NCBI GenBank assembly: GCA_026710155.1
Contig: JAPORQ010000026.1
Location: forward strand, 106,165-151,229
Length of the DNA: 45,065 nt
Direction of reading: 5' to 3'
From: Paracoccaceae bacterium
GTDB lineage: Bacteria; Pseudomonadota; Alphaproteobacteria; Rhodobacterales; Rhodobacteraceae
Below are positions 8,802 to 19,100 of the stretch, piece by piece. The notes below the pieces were generated by a model. That model did not search any database and was not told the DNA's origin. It saw nothing but the letters and a program-made list of their open reading frames with translations. How positions within the stretch are numbered: position 1 is the stretch's first letter; every line of letters begins with the position of its first letter. The position numbers were made by a program, and so were the translations under genes.

Positions 8802-9163
8802 AAGTACACTCCTACATTTAGAATTAAACGAGGTGAGAGAACTTACAGATTCAAACCGATTCCATTAAGGTGTCACATATAGATGTAAATGCGTTCATAA
8901 TTGATAACTTGATCAATTAAACAGTATTCTGGATGAATGCAGGCAACTTGTGTGCCACCAAGTTGCTCTGTTGGTAGGAGAACCAAGCCCTAACTTCCAC
9001 TTCAAGAAATATCATTGAAAGTCAACGATTTTCAGAATTGGTCCTGATTTTCCCGATAGGGCAAGTGATATGAAACACTTACTCTACAACCCATTAATCT
9101 TCAATAAAAGTTTCTTGTCCGGCTCATATTCATACTCAAAGCAAGCATTTAATTTCACCTGCA
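8802..9163. other. intergenic stretch upstream of the recombinase
   Basis: About 360 bases between the start of the recombinase and the 36-bp palindrome. I see no open frame with recognisable coding content, no tRNA and no transposon end. The recombinase promoter should be at its left side, but no convincing -35/-10 pair was identified. Confidence 0.4.
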
Positions 9164-9199
9164 ATTACGATATTGAGTAAATTTACTCAATATCGTAAT
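9164..9199. repeat. perfect 36-bp palindrome
   Basis: Two 18-base arms, ATTACGATATTGAGTAAA and its exact reverse complement, meet with no spacer. The symmetry stops at both outer edges. There is no T-run after it, so it does not look like a factor-independent terminator. It lies just upstream of the decayed AAA/DUF4143 ATPase gene, whose coding similarity begins a few bases later, so an operator for that gene is the simplest reading. A recombination or mobile-element end is an alternative. Confidence 0.85.
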
Positions 9200-9204
9200 A
9201 GTAA

Positions 9205-10198
9205 GTTATATTAGATTATAAACGTCCACATTTTTTAACCTTGTTAAAACGCCTGAAAGAAAAACCAAGGCGTATAATTTATTTTACTGGTCCCCGTCAG
9301 AGCGGAAAAACAACACTTGTATAACAATCATTAAACAACCAACCTTGGCCTTTTCAGTTTGTTTCAACAGATGAACCCGATACTTCTGAATATATTTTCA
9401 ATCCAGCATTCGAAAATCGGACTCCAAATTAGGACATTGGTCTTTTCTCGAAATGTTAGAAGCTTTCAATGTTGGCCTTGATCAATTTATTTACTTCGGA
9501 GGTTATCCAAGGGGAGCAAATTTGATCAGTGAACAGGGGAGGAGGCAAGAATATATTACGGGTAATATTATTGCATCAAGTATTGAAGAAGATATCCTGA
9601 AAATGCAACGGGTGAGCAAACCAGTACTACTCAAGCAGTTTTTTTATTTGGGAGCAGAGTTTTCTGGTCAAATCATGCCCTACAATAAAATGCTTGGTCA
9701 TTTACGAAATGCCGGAAACACAACCACATTGTCAAGATACCTCGAATTTTTCTTGAAAACCGGCTTGATGACCGTTATTGAGAAATATTCTCCAAAATTT
9801 ATAGACAAAAGTCTTCAAGCCCTAAACTCAATGTACTTAACTCGGCATTGCAAACGGCATGTTCCAGATATTCATTTGAAGAAGCCAAAGCTGATCGGGG
9901 CTATTGGGGAACCTTAGTTGAAAGTGCACTAGGCACTCACCTTATCAATACAAAAAGACCGAACTCAGTATTGGGTTATTGGCAATAACATAACTTCGAG
10001 GTTGATTTTGTCTTGAAAATGGGAGCGAATTTAATTGCCATCGAGGTAAGGAGTGAAACTCGTAAACAAAGCTTGAAGGGGATGTCAAAATTCATTGAAC
10101 TTTTTCAACCCACTGATACTGTCATAATTGGTGAAGGAGGAATCCCTTTCAGTAAGTTTTTCACTACCCCAGAAGAAGATTTGTTGGATGTGACATGA
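9205..10198 (+). pseudogene. AAA ATPase with DUF4143 domain, broken
   Basis: Fragments in several frames follow the order of one ATP-binding protein family. From 9205: RPHFLTLLKRLKEKPRR, then the Walker A region FTGPRQSGKTTLV, and a stop at 9322-9324. The frame continues with FVSTDEPDTSEY up to about 9430. The next piece begins LGHWSFLEM and runs through YFGGYPRG, SIEEDILKMQRVSKP and NAGNTTTLSRYLEFF, the DUF4143 signature. At about 9825 the frame shifts to SPKLNVLNSALQTACSRYSF and LVESALGTHLI, then again to FEVDFVL and AIEVRSE, the C-terminal nuclease-like core. Walker B and about 120 other residues are missing between the second and third pieces. The gene is clearly inactive. Intact relatives are common accessory ATPases of unclear role. 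Confidence 0.85.
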
Positions 10199-10207
10199 GC
10201 AATTAAA

Positions 10208-10810
10208 ATGAAAATCCTGGCAAAGAATTATTCTGAATTGGTTGAAAAAAGAGCCAATGCTTTTGCAGCAGCATTTCTAATGCCAAGAGGTGGAGTACAT
10301 GCTTTTCTTGCAAAGTTTAATAAAGGCCCTACCCAACCGACAAAAATACACCATGCATAATATCATGGCGATAACCAAATTGAAACTGAACAATGCTCAT
10401 TGCCCCTTTCACTAAAAATTACATACAAGGAAACCGCTTTACTTTCCAATTTTTTTGCCGTCAGCTATCAAACAGCTGTTTACCGGCTAAAAAATCTTGG
10501 GTTTATATCTGATCGTCAAGGGATTGGATTGATAAATCAAGTTGACTTGGGCATGGAATATCTAAGGTTAATGAACATAACTGCCCCATCCGATTTGACA
10601 GAGAAAAATAACTGTTAGGATCGTGAACTCAAAAGTCAGATCATGTATCTTGCTTTGGAAGCCTACCAACGTGATAAGATTTCAAGGGGAAAGGTTCTGG
10701 AGTTAAGCAAACTCATCGAGATAGATGACGATTCACTGTTGCAACATGCAATCAATACCACTCAAGTACCTGAAGATATTTGTAAATATTCAGGTATCAA
10801 GTTTGTCTAA
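10208..10810 (+). pseudogene. ImmA/IrrE-type protein, 5'-truncated, two in-frame stops
   Basis: A single frame shows the C-terminal part of an XRE/ImmA-IrrE regulator: VEKRANAFAAAFLMPRGG, then ITYKETALLSNFFAVSYQTA and VYRLKNLGFISDR, then DRELKSQIMYLALEAY and ISRGKVLELSKLIEID. It is interrupted by TAA at 10358-10360 and TAG at 10616-10618. The upstream zinc motif HExxH and the HTH domain are missing, as similarity begins abruptly near 10230. Intact members sense stress or prophage state and cleave repressors, or act as antitoxins. The in-frame stops could suggest recoding, but the missing N-terminus and the decayed neighbours make a pseudogene far more likely. Confidence 0.75.
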
Positions 10811-10877
10811 ATATATAACACTTTAATAATTTTGTTGACATCTTGAATGTCATACCCTGTTTAGGACTTACACCGTG

Positions 10878-10997
10878 ATGTCTAAAGCCGATATTATTAC
10901 AAGCCGGGATGAAGACATTCAGGATTTTTTAATGCGAACAAGTAAAGTTTTCCAGCCCCCTTTCCAGATCGGAGGTTTCAGACAATGCCTCGGGTGA
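10878..10997 (+). pseudogene. possible PIN-domain toxin fragment
   Basis: A 39-codon frame reads MSKADIITSRDEDIQDFL, then PPFQIGGFRQCLG. The pattern, a short helix followed by D-x-x-x-S/T-R/G-D-x-D and a final F-x-I-x-x-x-x-x-x-L, resembles the C-terminal end of PIN toxins of the VapC superfamily. Its place right after the ImmA/IrrE remnant would suit a toxin partner. The match is short and could be coincidence. Confidence 0.3.
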
Positions 10998-11006
10998 TAG
11001 GGCAAG

Positions 11007-11180
11007 GCAATCAGGGTTTTATATATCCGGGAACTTGAGGATAAACTTGTTCGGTATAACGAGTGGATTTCCAAACTTGAACAATGTCTAGGTCTGAACA
11101 GTTCCAACAGCATTAAGAGCCATCAACAAGCGATGGGTTGAGGAAGCTCCTCCCGCACGAAGTCACACCATTAGGAAAGG
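11007..11180 (+). pseudogene. IS66-type transposase N-terminal fragment
   Basis: The frame around 11010-11120 reads YIRELEDKLVRYNEWISKLE and QCLGLNSSNSIK, then after a one-base shift PSTSDGLRKLLP. This is the coiled-coil plus N-S-x-N-S-x-K-P-x-S-x-D-G motif at the start of IS66-family transposases (TnpC). The catalytic DDE domain, accessory ORFs and terminal inverted repeats are not seen, so only a scrap of the element remains, ending against the GHKL ATPase gene. Confidence 0.6.
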
Positions 11181-11224
11181 ATTTAAAGTTTGAGGTTAAA
11201 GGGTCAATGATAAATTTTGCTCTA

Positions 11225-13633
11225 TTAATCAAGGATTTCAATAAGGGCTTCGATTTCAAATTTTAGCAGAAATTCAGAATAATTGTCATTAAAGATCTCA
11301 GTTAAATATTGAGTTAGCTCAATGCTTTCATTATTTTGAGAAGAAAATTGATATTTTTTGTTCTTGCTAATCGAATATAGAAATAATGTATGAAAGTATA
11401 CAGATGAGATGTAACGATTATCTGCCAGCTTAAATTGCTCTTGTGTATTAAATTTTGATTTATATTTCTTTAAAGTAGTGCTATCCATATTGATAAAAAT
11501 TTTGTCCAGCTTATCTCCTTCGACAAGGGGAGACATTATGTTTTCCCATCCCATTTCAATTCCGTTTTCCCCTAATTTATCCCAATCTTTCTGGTAAACT
11601 AGTTGAAATTCAGGCAGGCCCAAATTTTCTTCAAGATTCTTCTGCTCCTTAATTTTTTTAGGCTTATTTTCTTTATCTACAATTTGGATTATAAATATCT
11701 GATCTAGAGACTCTCCAACGGTACTTGAAAGCGAGGCTCTACACTTTATTTCATGCCCGATTTCAACCAAATCAGTTGGATTAATATTGACCCGTATTTT
11801 TCCTTTGGAGGGGCTTGAGATCGAAACATCAATTAATTCATCTGGTTCATTCGGTAAACCTGGTTTATTGCCGCCAGTTTCATTATTAGTCGAAGAAGAG
11901 AGAACAGTGATTTTAAGATCACCGGGATCATCTATTCTGTCGAAAAATTGGTCCTCTACATTAGTTGAAAAATAAAGATTCTTGTCACCATTAAGGGGTA
12001 TTTTTGTAATTGGAAGGTCGTCGTTATTTTTTGCCTTAAGATCAATTTTAAATGTTGAAGGGTAACGCTGTGGATTAAAGGGAGTTTTAGTGATTTTACG
12101 GTTTTTATTTTTATTTGAACCTTGATCTGCCTTGGTTTTATTCTTCAAATCAGAAGCAATAGTATTGCTTATCAATTTTCGAAAGTCATAGCTGATAGGA
12201 AGATCTTTGCTGAATTTTTTTAGAATATCATCAGCATTATCCGTATCGAAGGATAAAGAATCTCTCCATTCCTTGTTGATCTGATCTAATCTACTTTTGG
12301 TAAGAATATCAGCAATTGTATCTCTTAATTTTTTAGCCTCTACTCCATTTTTCATACGGTCTCTGGAAGCCATAAAGAGTTCATTCCGAAACCGAATATG
12401 TAGATCGGTACAATCAACATGAATTAGAACGTAGTCTTTAAGCAGATTGAATTTAAGTCTATTTGTTATGAACTCTGTGGTATAATGACCATGAACTTGA
12501 CCATTTACAGAAAACATTACAACCATATTGTTTTTGAAAAATTCTCTTTTGATTGTACTTTTTGTTTCCTTAATTTTTTTACCATCTAATCGGGGCTTAA
12601 ACACAAAAACATTAATTTTGATTGTACCATCGCTATCTTGAAATGTTTCCGAGAATTTTTCTTTGATATACTTATCACCAACATTATCCAATCTTCGTTT
12701 TAGACCATAAAGTGGTCGCTGAAGATTCACATCATTAGGAAATCGGTTTTCAGTATCAATTGTATATAGAGGTAATGCAGGTTCAAATAGGAATTCATTA
12801 ATACTTTGGTTTAGGTTACGTGAAATGACGGATCTTGAACCTGGAGGTAGGTCATACGAATATAGTTTAATGATTGATCCAGTAACAAATTCACGATTGT
12901 ACAGCCCTAAATCCAAAGAATTTATACTAAATGAAGGAATATGTTCTTTAAAAAGTAAATATTCATACCAAGTACATTTGTAAGTCTGTTCATCTTTCTC
13001 ACTCAGTGGATGCTTACGTAACAAAGTAAAACCAAAATGTCCTGTTTTGTCATAACGTTTTGATGCAATTAGCTGGTATCTATTTTTACCACAAAATACT
13101 ATGGCTCCAGACCCTCCCATATTGTACTTTCCTTGTACAAACGGGATTTCATTTTTATTCCCTGTTAGTAGTGACAGGAATGTATCAGGAAAATTTTTAG
13201 GATGTTGTCCCTCTCCATCATCATAAATTACTAGTGAAGTGTTTTTTCTTGGACCGCTAGCTATAATTTGAATTGACTCAGCTTGTTTTGACATTTCGCT
13301 ATGTAGATCCCAATTTTCCGATTTATCGAAAAAAGCGGATATTGCCTTATCAACAGATTTGGGTGCGATAGAGGATTTTGGATCAATACCCTTTTCATAA
13401 CAATGTCGCATCAAAATGGCATCTATTGAGTTGGTTATTTTTTCAACAATAGCAGGTATTGGAGATGCTTGTTGATTTTCAATTACACCAAAGTTCTTTT
13501 TGTTATCTCCGTACGGACGCCAACTAAAGTTCGAATCCAAGGATTCTAATATTTTGTCCACTTTAACTTCTGTATCAGCATCATATAGATTATGGAAAAG
13601 ATCATTGAGGTATTCAAAGCGTTTAGTGCTCAT
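11225..13633 (-). CDS. GHKL (Hsp90/MutL/MORC-like) ATPase next to sspA
   Basis: The 802-residue protein has the full GHKL ATP-binding signature: N-box E64, N68 and D71 in VEKITNSIDA, the G1 box YDDGEGQ at 137-143, and the glycine-rich lid GKYNMGGSGAIVF at 168-180. The next part, up to about 450, should be the transducer-like domain (NGQVHGHYTTEF, RFRNELFMASRDRM). A basic, asparagine/lysine-rich linker near 510-530 leads to a beta-rich segment (about 540-660) that may be Ig-like, then a helical C-terminus. No nuclease motif is apparent. It lies 232 bases downstream of sspA on the same strand, inside the same AT-rich island, with an AGGG ribosome-binding site of its own. I know related ATPases from restriction and conflict systems (prokaryotic MORC-like proteins), but not as a standard Ssp subunit. 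Function is inferred only from context. Confidence 0.8.
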   Translation of the reverse strand: MSTKRFEYLNDLFHNLYDADTEVKVDKILESLDSNFSWRPYGDNKKNFGVIENQQASPIPAIVEKITNSIDAILMRHCYEKGIDPKSSIAPKSVDKAISAFFDKSENWDLHSEMSKQAESIQIIASGPRKNTSLVIYDDGEGQHPKNFPDTFLSLLTGNKNEIPFVQGKYNMGGSGAIVFCGKNRYQLIASKRYDKTGHFGFTLLRKHPLSEKDEQTYKCTWYEYLLFKEHIPSFSINSLDLGLYNREFVTGSIIKLYSYDLPPGSRSVISRNLNQSINEFLFEPALPLYTIDTENRFPNDVNLQRPLYGLKRRLDNVGDKYIKEKFSETFQDSDGTIKINVFVFKPRLDGKKIKETKSTIKREFFKNNMVVMFSVNGQVHGHYTTEFITNRLKFNLLKDYVLIHVDCTDLHIRFRNELFMASRDRMKNGVEAKKLRDTIADILTKSRLDQINKEWRDSLSFDTDNADDILKKFSKDLPISYDFRKLISNTIASDLKNKTKADQGSNKNKNRKITKTPFNPQRYPSTFKIDLKAKNNDDLPITKIPLNGDKNLYFSTNVEDQFFDRIDDPGDLKITVLSSSTNNETGGNKPGLPNEPDELIDVSISSPSKGKIRVNINPTDLVEIGHEIKCRASLSSTVGESLDQIFIIQIVDKENKPKKIKEQKNLEENLGLPEFQLVYQKDWDKLGENGIEMGWENIMSPLVEGDKLDKIFINMDSTTLKKYKSKFNTQEQFKLADNRYISSVYFHTLFLYSISKNKKYQFSSQNNESIELTQYLTEIFNDNYSEFLLKFEIEALIEILD

Positions 13634-13865
13634 TAAAAACCCTGTTATTTGAATTATAAACTTTGATTTATATTTGAGATACTTTCATATCCAAACTTTT
13701 ACTTACTTTTTTGGAACAACACATTAGTGTTATTTTAAAATTGTTTTCAATACACCATGATTTTTTCGGATAGTTTATTAAGAACATAGAAATTTTGTCT
13801 GTACCAATGCACAAATAATTTTACCAAATTCAATTTCATGAAATTTTTCCATATAGAGTTTAAAA

Positions 13866-15044
13866 TCAATATCTAATCTTTGATAATTTTAGGAGTGATT
13901 GATTAATCAAACCAATACCTTCCTCGATATCTTCATATGTGGTATCAAACCCTAAACTAAAGCGGATAGATGCTTCGATATCTTCAAATGAAAGCCCTAA
14001 AGATTTCAATACATAAGAAGGCTCAATTATTCCCGAAGAACATGCTGATCCAGTAGATGCTGCAATTTTCGGTTGGAGTAGTTGCAAAATATCCTTAGCA
14101 ACAAAACCCATAAAACAAAGGTTCGCATTTCCTGGATGTCGAAGATGCCCTCCCACTCCATTCAACTTTACAGGCCATGGTAATTTAACTAACTTATCTA
14201 TAAATTTCTCCCTCATTTGACTTAGGTGCAAACGTTTTTGGTAAATATCTTTACTTGTTAAAAACTCAGTTGCTGCACTCATTCCAACAACCAAGGGTGT
14301 AGGAATTGTTCCAGGCCGCAAACCATTCTGTTGTCCTCCGCCATAAAATAAAGGTTCTAACAGGTTTCTTAGCTCACGACGAACAAATATAATACCGATT
14401 CCCTTAGGACCGTACATTTTATGTGCTGACAAGCTAAGTATATCAACCTTTTCGGTTAGTTCCTGAATATCCATAGCAATTGGAGCTTGTGCTGCATCAC
14501 AATGGAATATTGCTCCGACATTTCTAACTAGTCTTGATATATTATCTATATCTTGAATGGTACCGATTTCGTTATTTACAGCCATGATTGATACAACCAG
14601 GACATCGTTTCCTAGCATATTTTCTAGAACGTTTAGTGAAACTCTCCCCTCTTTATTAACCGGAATATGGTCAACAGGAATTGTGAATTGATGTGATATT
14701 GCTTTACCTGCTTCTTGTACGCACTTGTGTTCAATTTCACTTAATAAAAAACGGGTTCTCTTACTTTTGGCACTAACTTTACGCGCAAGTCCAATGAGTG
14801 CCAAATTGTTTGATTCAGTTGCTCCAGAAGTAAAATAGATTTCATCAGGAAAGGCACCGATGAAGTTCGAAATTTGTTCAGTGGCTTTCTCAACTTCGTG
14901 GGCACTTTTCCAACCCAAACTATGATCAACCGAGTGAGGATTCCCAAATTTTTCATAAAAATAGGGCATCATTTTATTAACTACCTGTTCAGGAACAGGG
15001 GTTGTTGCTTGGTGATCTAAATATATACTTCCTGAAATTCTCAT
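13866..15044 (-). CDS. sspA: cysteine desulfurase SspA (DndA/IscS-like)
   Basis: It takes sulfur from cysteine onto its own cysteine as a persulfide and supplies it for DNA phosphorothioation. The 392-residue class V PLP enzyme shows YLDHQATTPVP, TSGATESNN, the H of SEIEHK, NNEIGTIQ, HCDAAQ, the PLP lysine K209 in SLSAHKMYGPKG, and the catalytic C335 in STGSACSSG. By sequence alone it could be a housekeeping IscS/NifS, but it is divergent from sspB with 153 bases between, and no isc/suf genes are near. I infer SspA. The GHKL ATPase follows on the same strand. Confidence 0.88.
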   Translation of the reverse strand: MRISGSIYLDHQATTPVPEQVVNKMMPYFYEKFGNPHSVDHSLGWKSAHEVEKATEQISNFIGAFPDEIYFTSGATESNNLALIGLARKVSAKSKRTRFLLSEIEHKCVQEAGKAISHQFTIPVDHIPVNKEGRVSLNVLENMLGNDVLVVSIMAVNNEIGTIQDIDNISRLVRNVGAIFHCDAAQAPIAMDIQELTEKVDILSLSAHKMYGPKGIGIIFVRRELRNLLEPLFYGGGQQNGLRPGTIPTPLVVGMSAATEFLTSKDIYQKRLHLSQMREKFIDKLVKLPWPVKLNGVGGHLRHPGNANLCFMGFVAKDILQLLQPKIAASTGSACSSGIIEPSYVLKSLGLSFEDIEASIRFSLGFDTTYEDIEEGIGLINQSLLKLSKIRY

Positions 15045-15110
15045 TGGTACAATTGGAGTGTGGGAATTGGCTTAGAAATAAGATGCCATAATTTTAAATT
15101 TTCAAATTAA

Positions 15111-15139
15111 TTGACTATATAATTTAAGTTTTATAATAT
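15111..15139 (+). promoter_or_regulatory. probable sspB promoter
   Basis: TTGACT at 15111-15116 is followed by TATAAT at 15132-15137 (15-base spacer) or, one register on, TAATAT at 15134-15139 (17-base spacer). Both fit a sigma-70 type promoter reading into sspBCD. Transcription would start close to the palindrome at 15144-15160. Confidence 0.5.
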
Positions 15140-15143
15140 CAAA

Positions 15144-15160
15144 CTGGAGAACTTCTCCAG
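15144..15160. promoter_or_regulatory. operator-like palindrome between sspA and sspB
   Basis: CTGGAGAA and TTCTCCAG flank a single C, giving perfect 8-base arms in a GC-richer patch of an otherwise AT-rich spacer. It sits just downstream of the predicted -10 box, where a bound repressor would block initiation. No regulator gene is recognisable inside the island, so the binding protein is unknown. Confidence 0.55.
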
Positions 15161-15197
15161 TAGAGCAGTAATTTAATGAAAGTTAATAATTTAGAAT

Positions 15198-16151
15198 ATG
15201 TCAAATAGCCCACTTTTTGAACGCAACTATCGTCCTCAATTTTCAGGACACGAAACGTTTCCTCTTAGGTATGGTTGGTTAAAAAAAGCTTTTGATTGTG
15301 TTGCTGAAACAGAATCTAAACCAGAAAATAAAACTCATTGTTGGGGTGAGGAAGCGATTGCGCGTTTTGGTGTTGGAAAAAACATGGTTTCCTCAATTCG
15401 CCATTGGTCTGTTAATAGTGGAATAATCCAAGAATCAAATAAGGGAGCATCAATAAATACCACAAAATTTGGTCAGTATCTTTTTGGAGATGATGGTATA
15501 GGTGCTGATCCTTATTTGGAACACCCTTCATCACTTTGGCTGATTCATTGGAATTTAGCAACCAATGAGAAGAAAACAACTTGGTATTGGGCATTCAATC
15601 ATTATTCGGCCAAAACTTTTTCACGTAACCTTTTTGTTCAAAAACTTGACCGATTTTCTCAAGATAGGAATTGGCAAAAAGTTTCATTAACAACTATAAA
15701 AAATGATGTTGCATGTTTTATTCGAACATATTCTGTACAACAGATTAAAGGAGATAAGCTGCTGGACAGTGTATTAGAATGTCCCCTTACAGAGCTAGGT
15801 ATAATAAAACCTCTTGATGATAAGGATGGTTTCCGTTTTGCATATGGACCTAAACCATCATTAGGAAACGGTGTCTTCATTTATGCCATTCTAGATTTTT
15901 GGTCTCGTAGATACAGATACTCTAAAACCCTACCCTTTGAAGCTGTTGTTTATGAACCGGGCGGTCCCGGCCGCGTTTTTTCACTCGAGGAAGATGATAT
16001 TAATGACCGCCTTTCTAGGATTGAATATAATACTAATGGAAAATTACGTTGGTCAGAAACTGCTGGTTTGAAACAAGTAGTGAGGTTGATTGAAATAGAT
16101 GAGAATTTAAAATTCTCACACCTGATTTCCGCTTATCCCAAATACCAATAA
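15198..16151 (+). CDS. sspB: SspB, DUF4007 phosphorothioation nickase
   Basis: The 317-residue protein has the DUF4007 signature near the N-terminus, FSGHETFPLRYGWLKKA at 15-31, then CWGEEAIARFGVGKNMVSSI and SSLWLIHW, and the late YEPGGPGRVFSLEE. In the SspABCD system the DUF4007 protein nicks DNA so that sulfur can be built into the backbone on one strand. The operon context (13 bases before sspC, with sspD next) supports this role. The chosen ATG at 15198 has no strong ribosome-binding site; an ATG at 15177 leads only to a short out-of-frame reading. Confidence 0.88.
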   Translation: MSNSPLFERNYRPQFSGHETFPLRYGWLKKAFDCVAETESKPENKTHCWGEEAIARFGVGKNMVSSIRHWSVNSGIIQESNKGASINTTKFGQYLFGDDGIGADPYLEHPSSLWLIHWNLATNEKKTTWYWAFNHYSAKTFSRNLFVQKLDRFSQDRNWQKVSLTTIKNDVACFIRTYSVQQIKGDKLLDSVLECPLTELGIIKPLDDKDGFRFAYGPKPSLGNGVFIYAILDFWSRRYRYSKTLPFEAVVYEPGGPGRVFSLEEDDINDRLSRIEYNTNGKLRWSETAGLKQVVRLIEIDENLKFSHLISAYPKYQ

Positions 16152-16164
16152 TTAGGATCATCTG

Positions 16165-19100
16165 ATGATGTCAAACAAAAATGTCCATATTACCAACAGG
16201 TATTTGAGGTCAATACGGATAGATACAGACCTCGCAGATAATTCAAACCTAGATGGCTTTATATGTACACAAACGTACTATGAAGTTTTGAAGTCTATGT
16301 TCCGACATATCACAGAAACAAACCAAGGTGCCTTTACTTGGACAGGACCTTATGGAAGTGGGAAATCAAGCCTTGTAGTTGCTTTGTGCTCATTATTAAG
16401 TGCAGACTATACCATACGGTCTAAAGCAGAAGAGATTTTTGGTAGGGAATTAACTCAAGTTGTCCGTGAAGCATTACCACTAGGAAACAAAGGGTGGCGT
16501 ATTGTACCTGTAGTAGGTGTCCGTGATGATCCAATCAAAGCTATTGGCGAGGCTGCTAGAAAGGAAAAGATAATTAAACGAAGACCACACGGTGGATGGT
16601 CCGAAAGGAACTTAATCAAGTTCCTTAAAGAAGCTGCTTCTTACAAACCAGATGATTATGGTGGGGTAGTTTTGTTAATTGATGAAATGGGGAAATTTCT
16701 TGAATCTGCTACCCGAGATGGATTTGATGTTTATATTTTCCAGCAGCTAGCAGAAATTGCATCAAGAAGTCAAAGAAGATTACTAGTTGTAGGTATTTTA
16801 CACCAATCATTTGAAGAATATACCCTTCGATTATCTCACGAATCTAGGGATGAATGGGCAAAGATCCAGGGAAGATTTATTGACCTAGTAGTCAATGCAA
16901 CTGGTGAGGAACAAATCGAGTTACTTTCAAGAGCTATAGTTAGTAATCAAAAAAAACCAGCAAGGATGGCTAGAATATCCAAGAAGGTTTCAAAATATTC
17001 ATTTAATGGATCAAAAACCCTATCAAGTAAGCTTGTAGAATGTTGGCCCTTGCACCCTGTAGTTTCATGCTTGTTAGGATCCATTTCACGTCGACGTTTT
17101 GGTCAAAACCAACGAAGTATATTTGGGTTTTTGAATTCAGCTGAACCCAATGGTTTCCAGGATTTTTTAAAACACTCTGGCCCAAACGATCTTTACACAC
17201 CTGATATGTTATGGGATTATCTCCAGACAAACCTTGAGCCTTCAATCTTGGCTTCTCCAGATGCTCATCGCTGGGCCCTTTCAGCTGAGGCATTAGAACG
17301 TTGTGAAAGTAAAGGTGGTGATGAAATCCATACCAAACTTTTGAAAATTATTGCAGTAATGGATTTGTTTAAGGAACGATCAAGAATTGGTCCCAATTTT
17401 GAATTACTTGAAACCTGCTTCGAAATATCCCGCGAAGAGTTAAAGCAAGCCCTTAAAAATTTAAACAGAGACTCATTCACTATTTTCAAAAAATTTAAAG
17501 GTGTTCATGCAATATACTCTGGGAGTGATTTTGATTTCGAACGATCATTAAAATCGGCACTTAATGGGATAGATGAAATTGATTTTGGTAAGTTAAAATT
17601 ATTAACAGGGATACAACCGATTGTCGCAAAACGACATTATCACAAAACAGGTGCTTTACGTTGGTTTGATATTGAAATTTCCCCACTTAATTCACTTGAT
17701 GAAACTGTAAATTATATTGAACAGAATACTGGTGCTGTAGGGAAATTCATATTGGTAATTCCTACTGAGGGTGAAAGTGAAACCGATGCAAGAAATTTAT
17801 GTCAGCAAGTTGTAAATAGGATTGATTCCAACAGAGGTGTTTTATTAGGTTTATCAAAAATATCTTGGGTTATTACCTCTTTGACAAGAGAATTACTTGC
17901 ATTAGAGTTAGTAAATGAAACACATTCTGAATTGTCCGGAGATCCTGTTGCACGAAGAGAAATATCTTCCAGAATTGCTGAATTAAAATCATTGCTTGAA
18001 ACTGAATTATATAAATCCTTTGACAATGCAGTCTGGTTTAGCAGCACATTTGAACCTCATAGTTTGAGACAATCAGAACTCAATAATTTAGCCTCAGAAT
18101 TAGCAGATAAGCGTTTCAATAAATCTCCTTTGATTCATAATGAATTATTGAATAGGCACAAACCATCTGGAAGTGCAGTGGCGGCACAAAATAATTTGCT
18201 CAGACACATGATTTTTGATGAGGGTAAACCAAGGTTAGGAATTAAGAAATTTCCTGCTGAAGCTGGGCTGTTCAAATCCATTCTAGAAAAATCTAGACTT
18301 TATCGGAAAAAAGGAGGGAAGTGGTGCTTTTCTTCCCCAAGCAATTATAAAGATAATTGTAATTTGAATCCCTTATGGAAGGCTGCAATCAAGAGAATAA
18401 AACAATCTCCTGTCTTGGTTTCAGAATTATATGATGTATGGCGTCAACCCCCTTACGGTGTTAAGGACGGTCTATTACCTATACTTGCTGTTGGTTTTAT
18501 ACTAACACAACGTGAAACCCTTGCTGTCTACAGGGAAGGAGTATTTAAGCCAAATTTCGACGATGTGGATGTTGATTATCTAATAAAAGATGCCGGTTCC
18601 ATGCAATTAAGATGGATGGACATTTCTGGTATAGCTCGCAGGCTTTTATTAGAAATGGTTACAATTGTTCGTGATTTAGATCAAAATAACAAGCTTGAAA
18701 ACCTTGAACCTATTGATGTTGCACGAGGTTTGATTTCTATTTATGATCGGTTACCCCAGTGGACAAAACGAACAATGCTCATTTCCACCAATGCTGTACA
18801 GATAAGAGATATGTTCAAACGTGCACGTGACCCAAACAAGTTCTTATTTGATGACATTCCTGAAACATTTGTGGATATTTCCCACGATTTTGATGAAGAA
18901 GCTGTAAAGAAGATTGCAGAAAATGTTCGTGATGGCCTTAAGGAATTAGATTCTGCGTACATCTCAAAGTTATATCGCATACGGGATGTTATGTTAAATG
19001 AATTAAATGTTCACAATTCTTCAACCCAATCAATATTAGAACTACAAACGCGTGCAAAAAATATTCGCCAAATATCAGGTGATTTCAAACTAGAAGCATT

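Noticed and set aside
10208-10810. Stop-codon recoding (read-through of TAA and TAG)
   Set aside because: The protein also lacks its N-terminal half, neighbours are frameshifted, and normal genes here end in the same codons.
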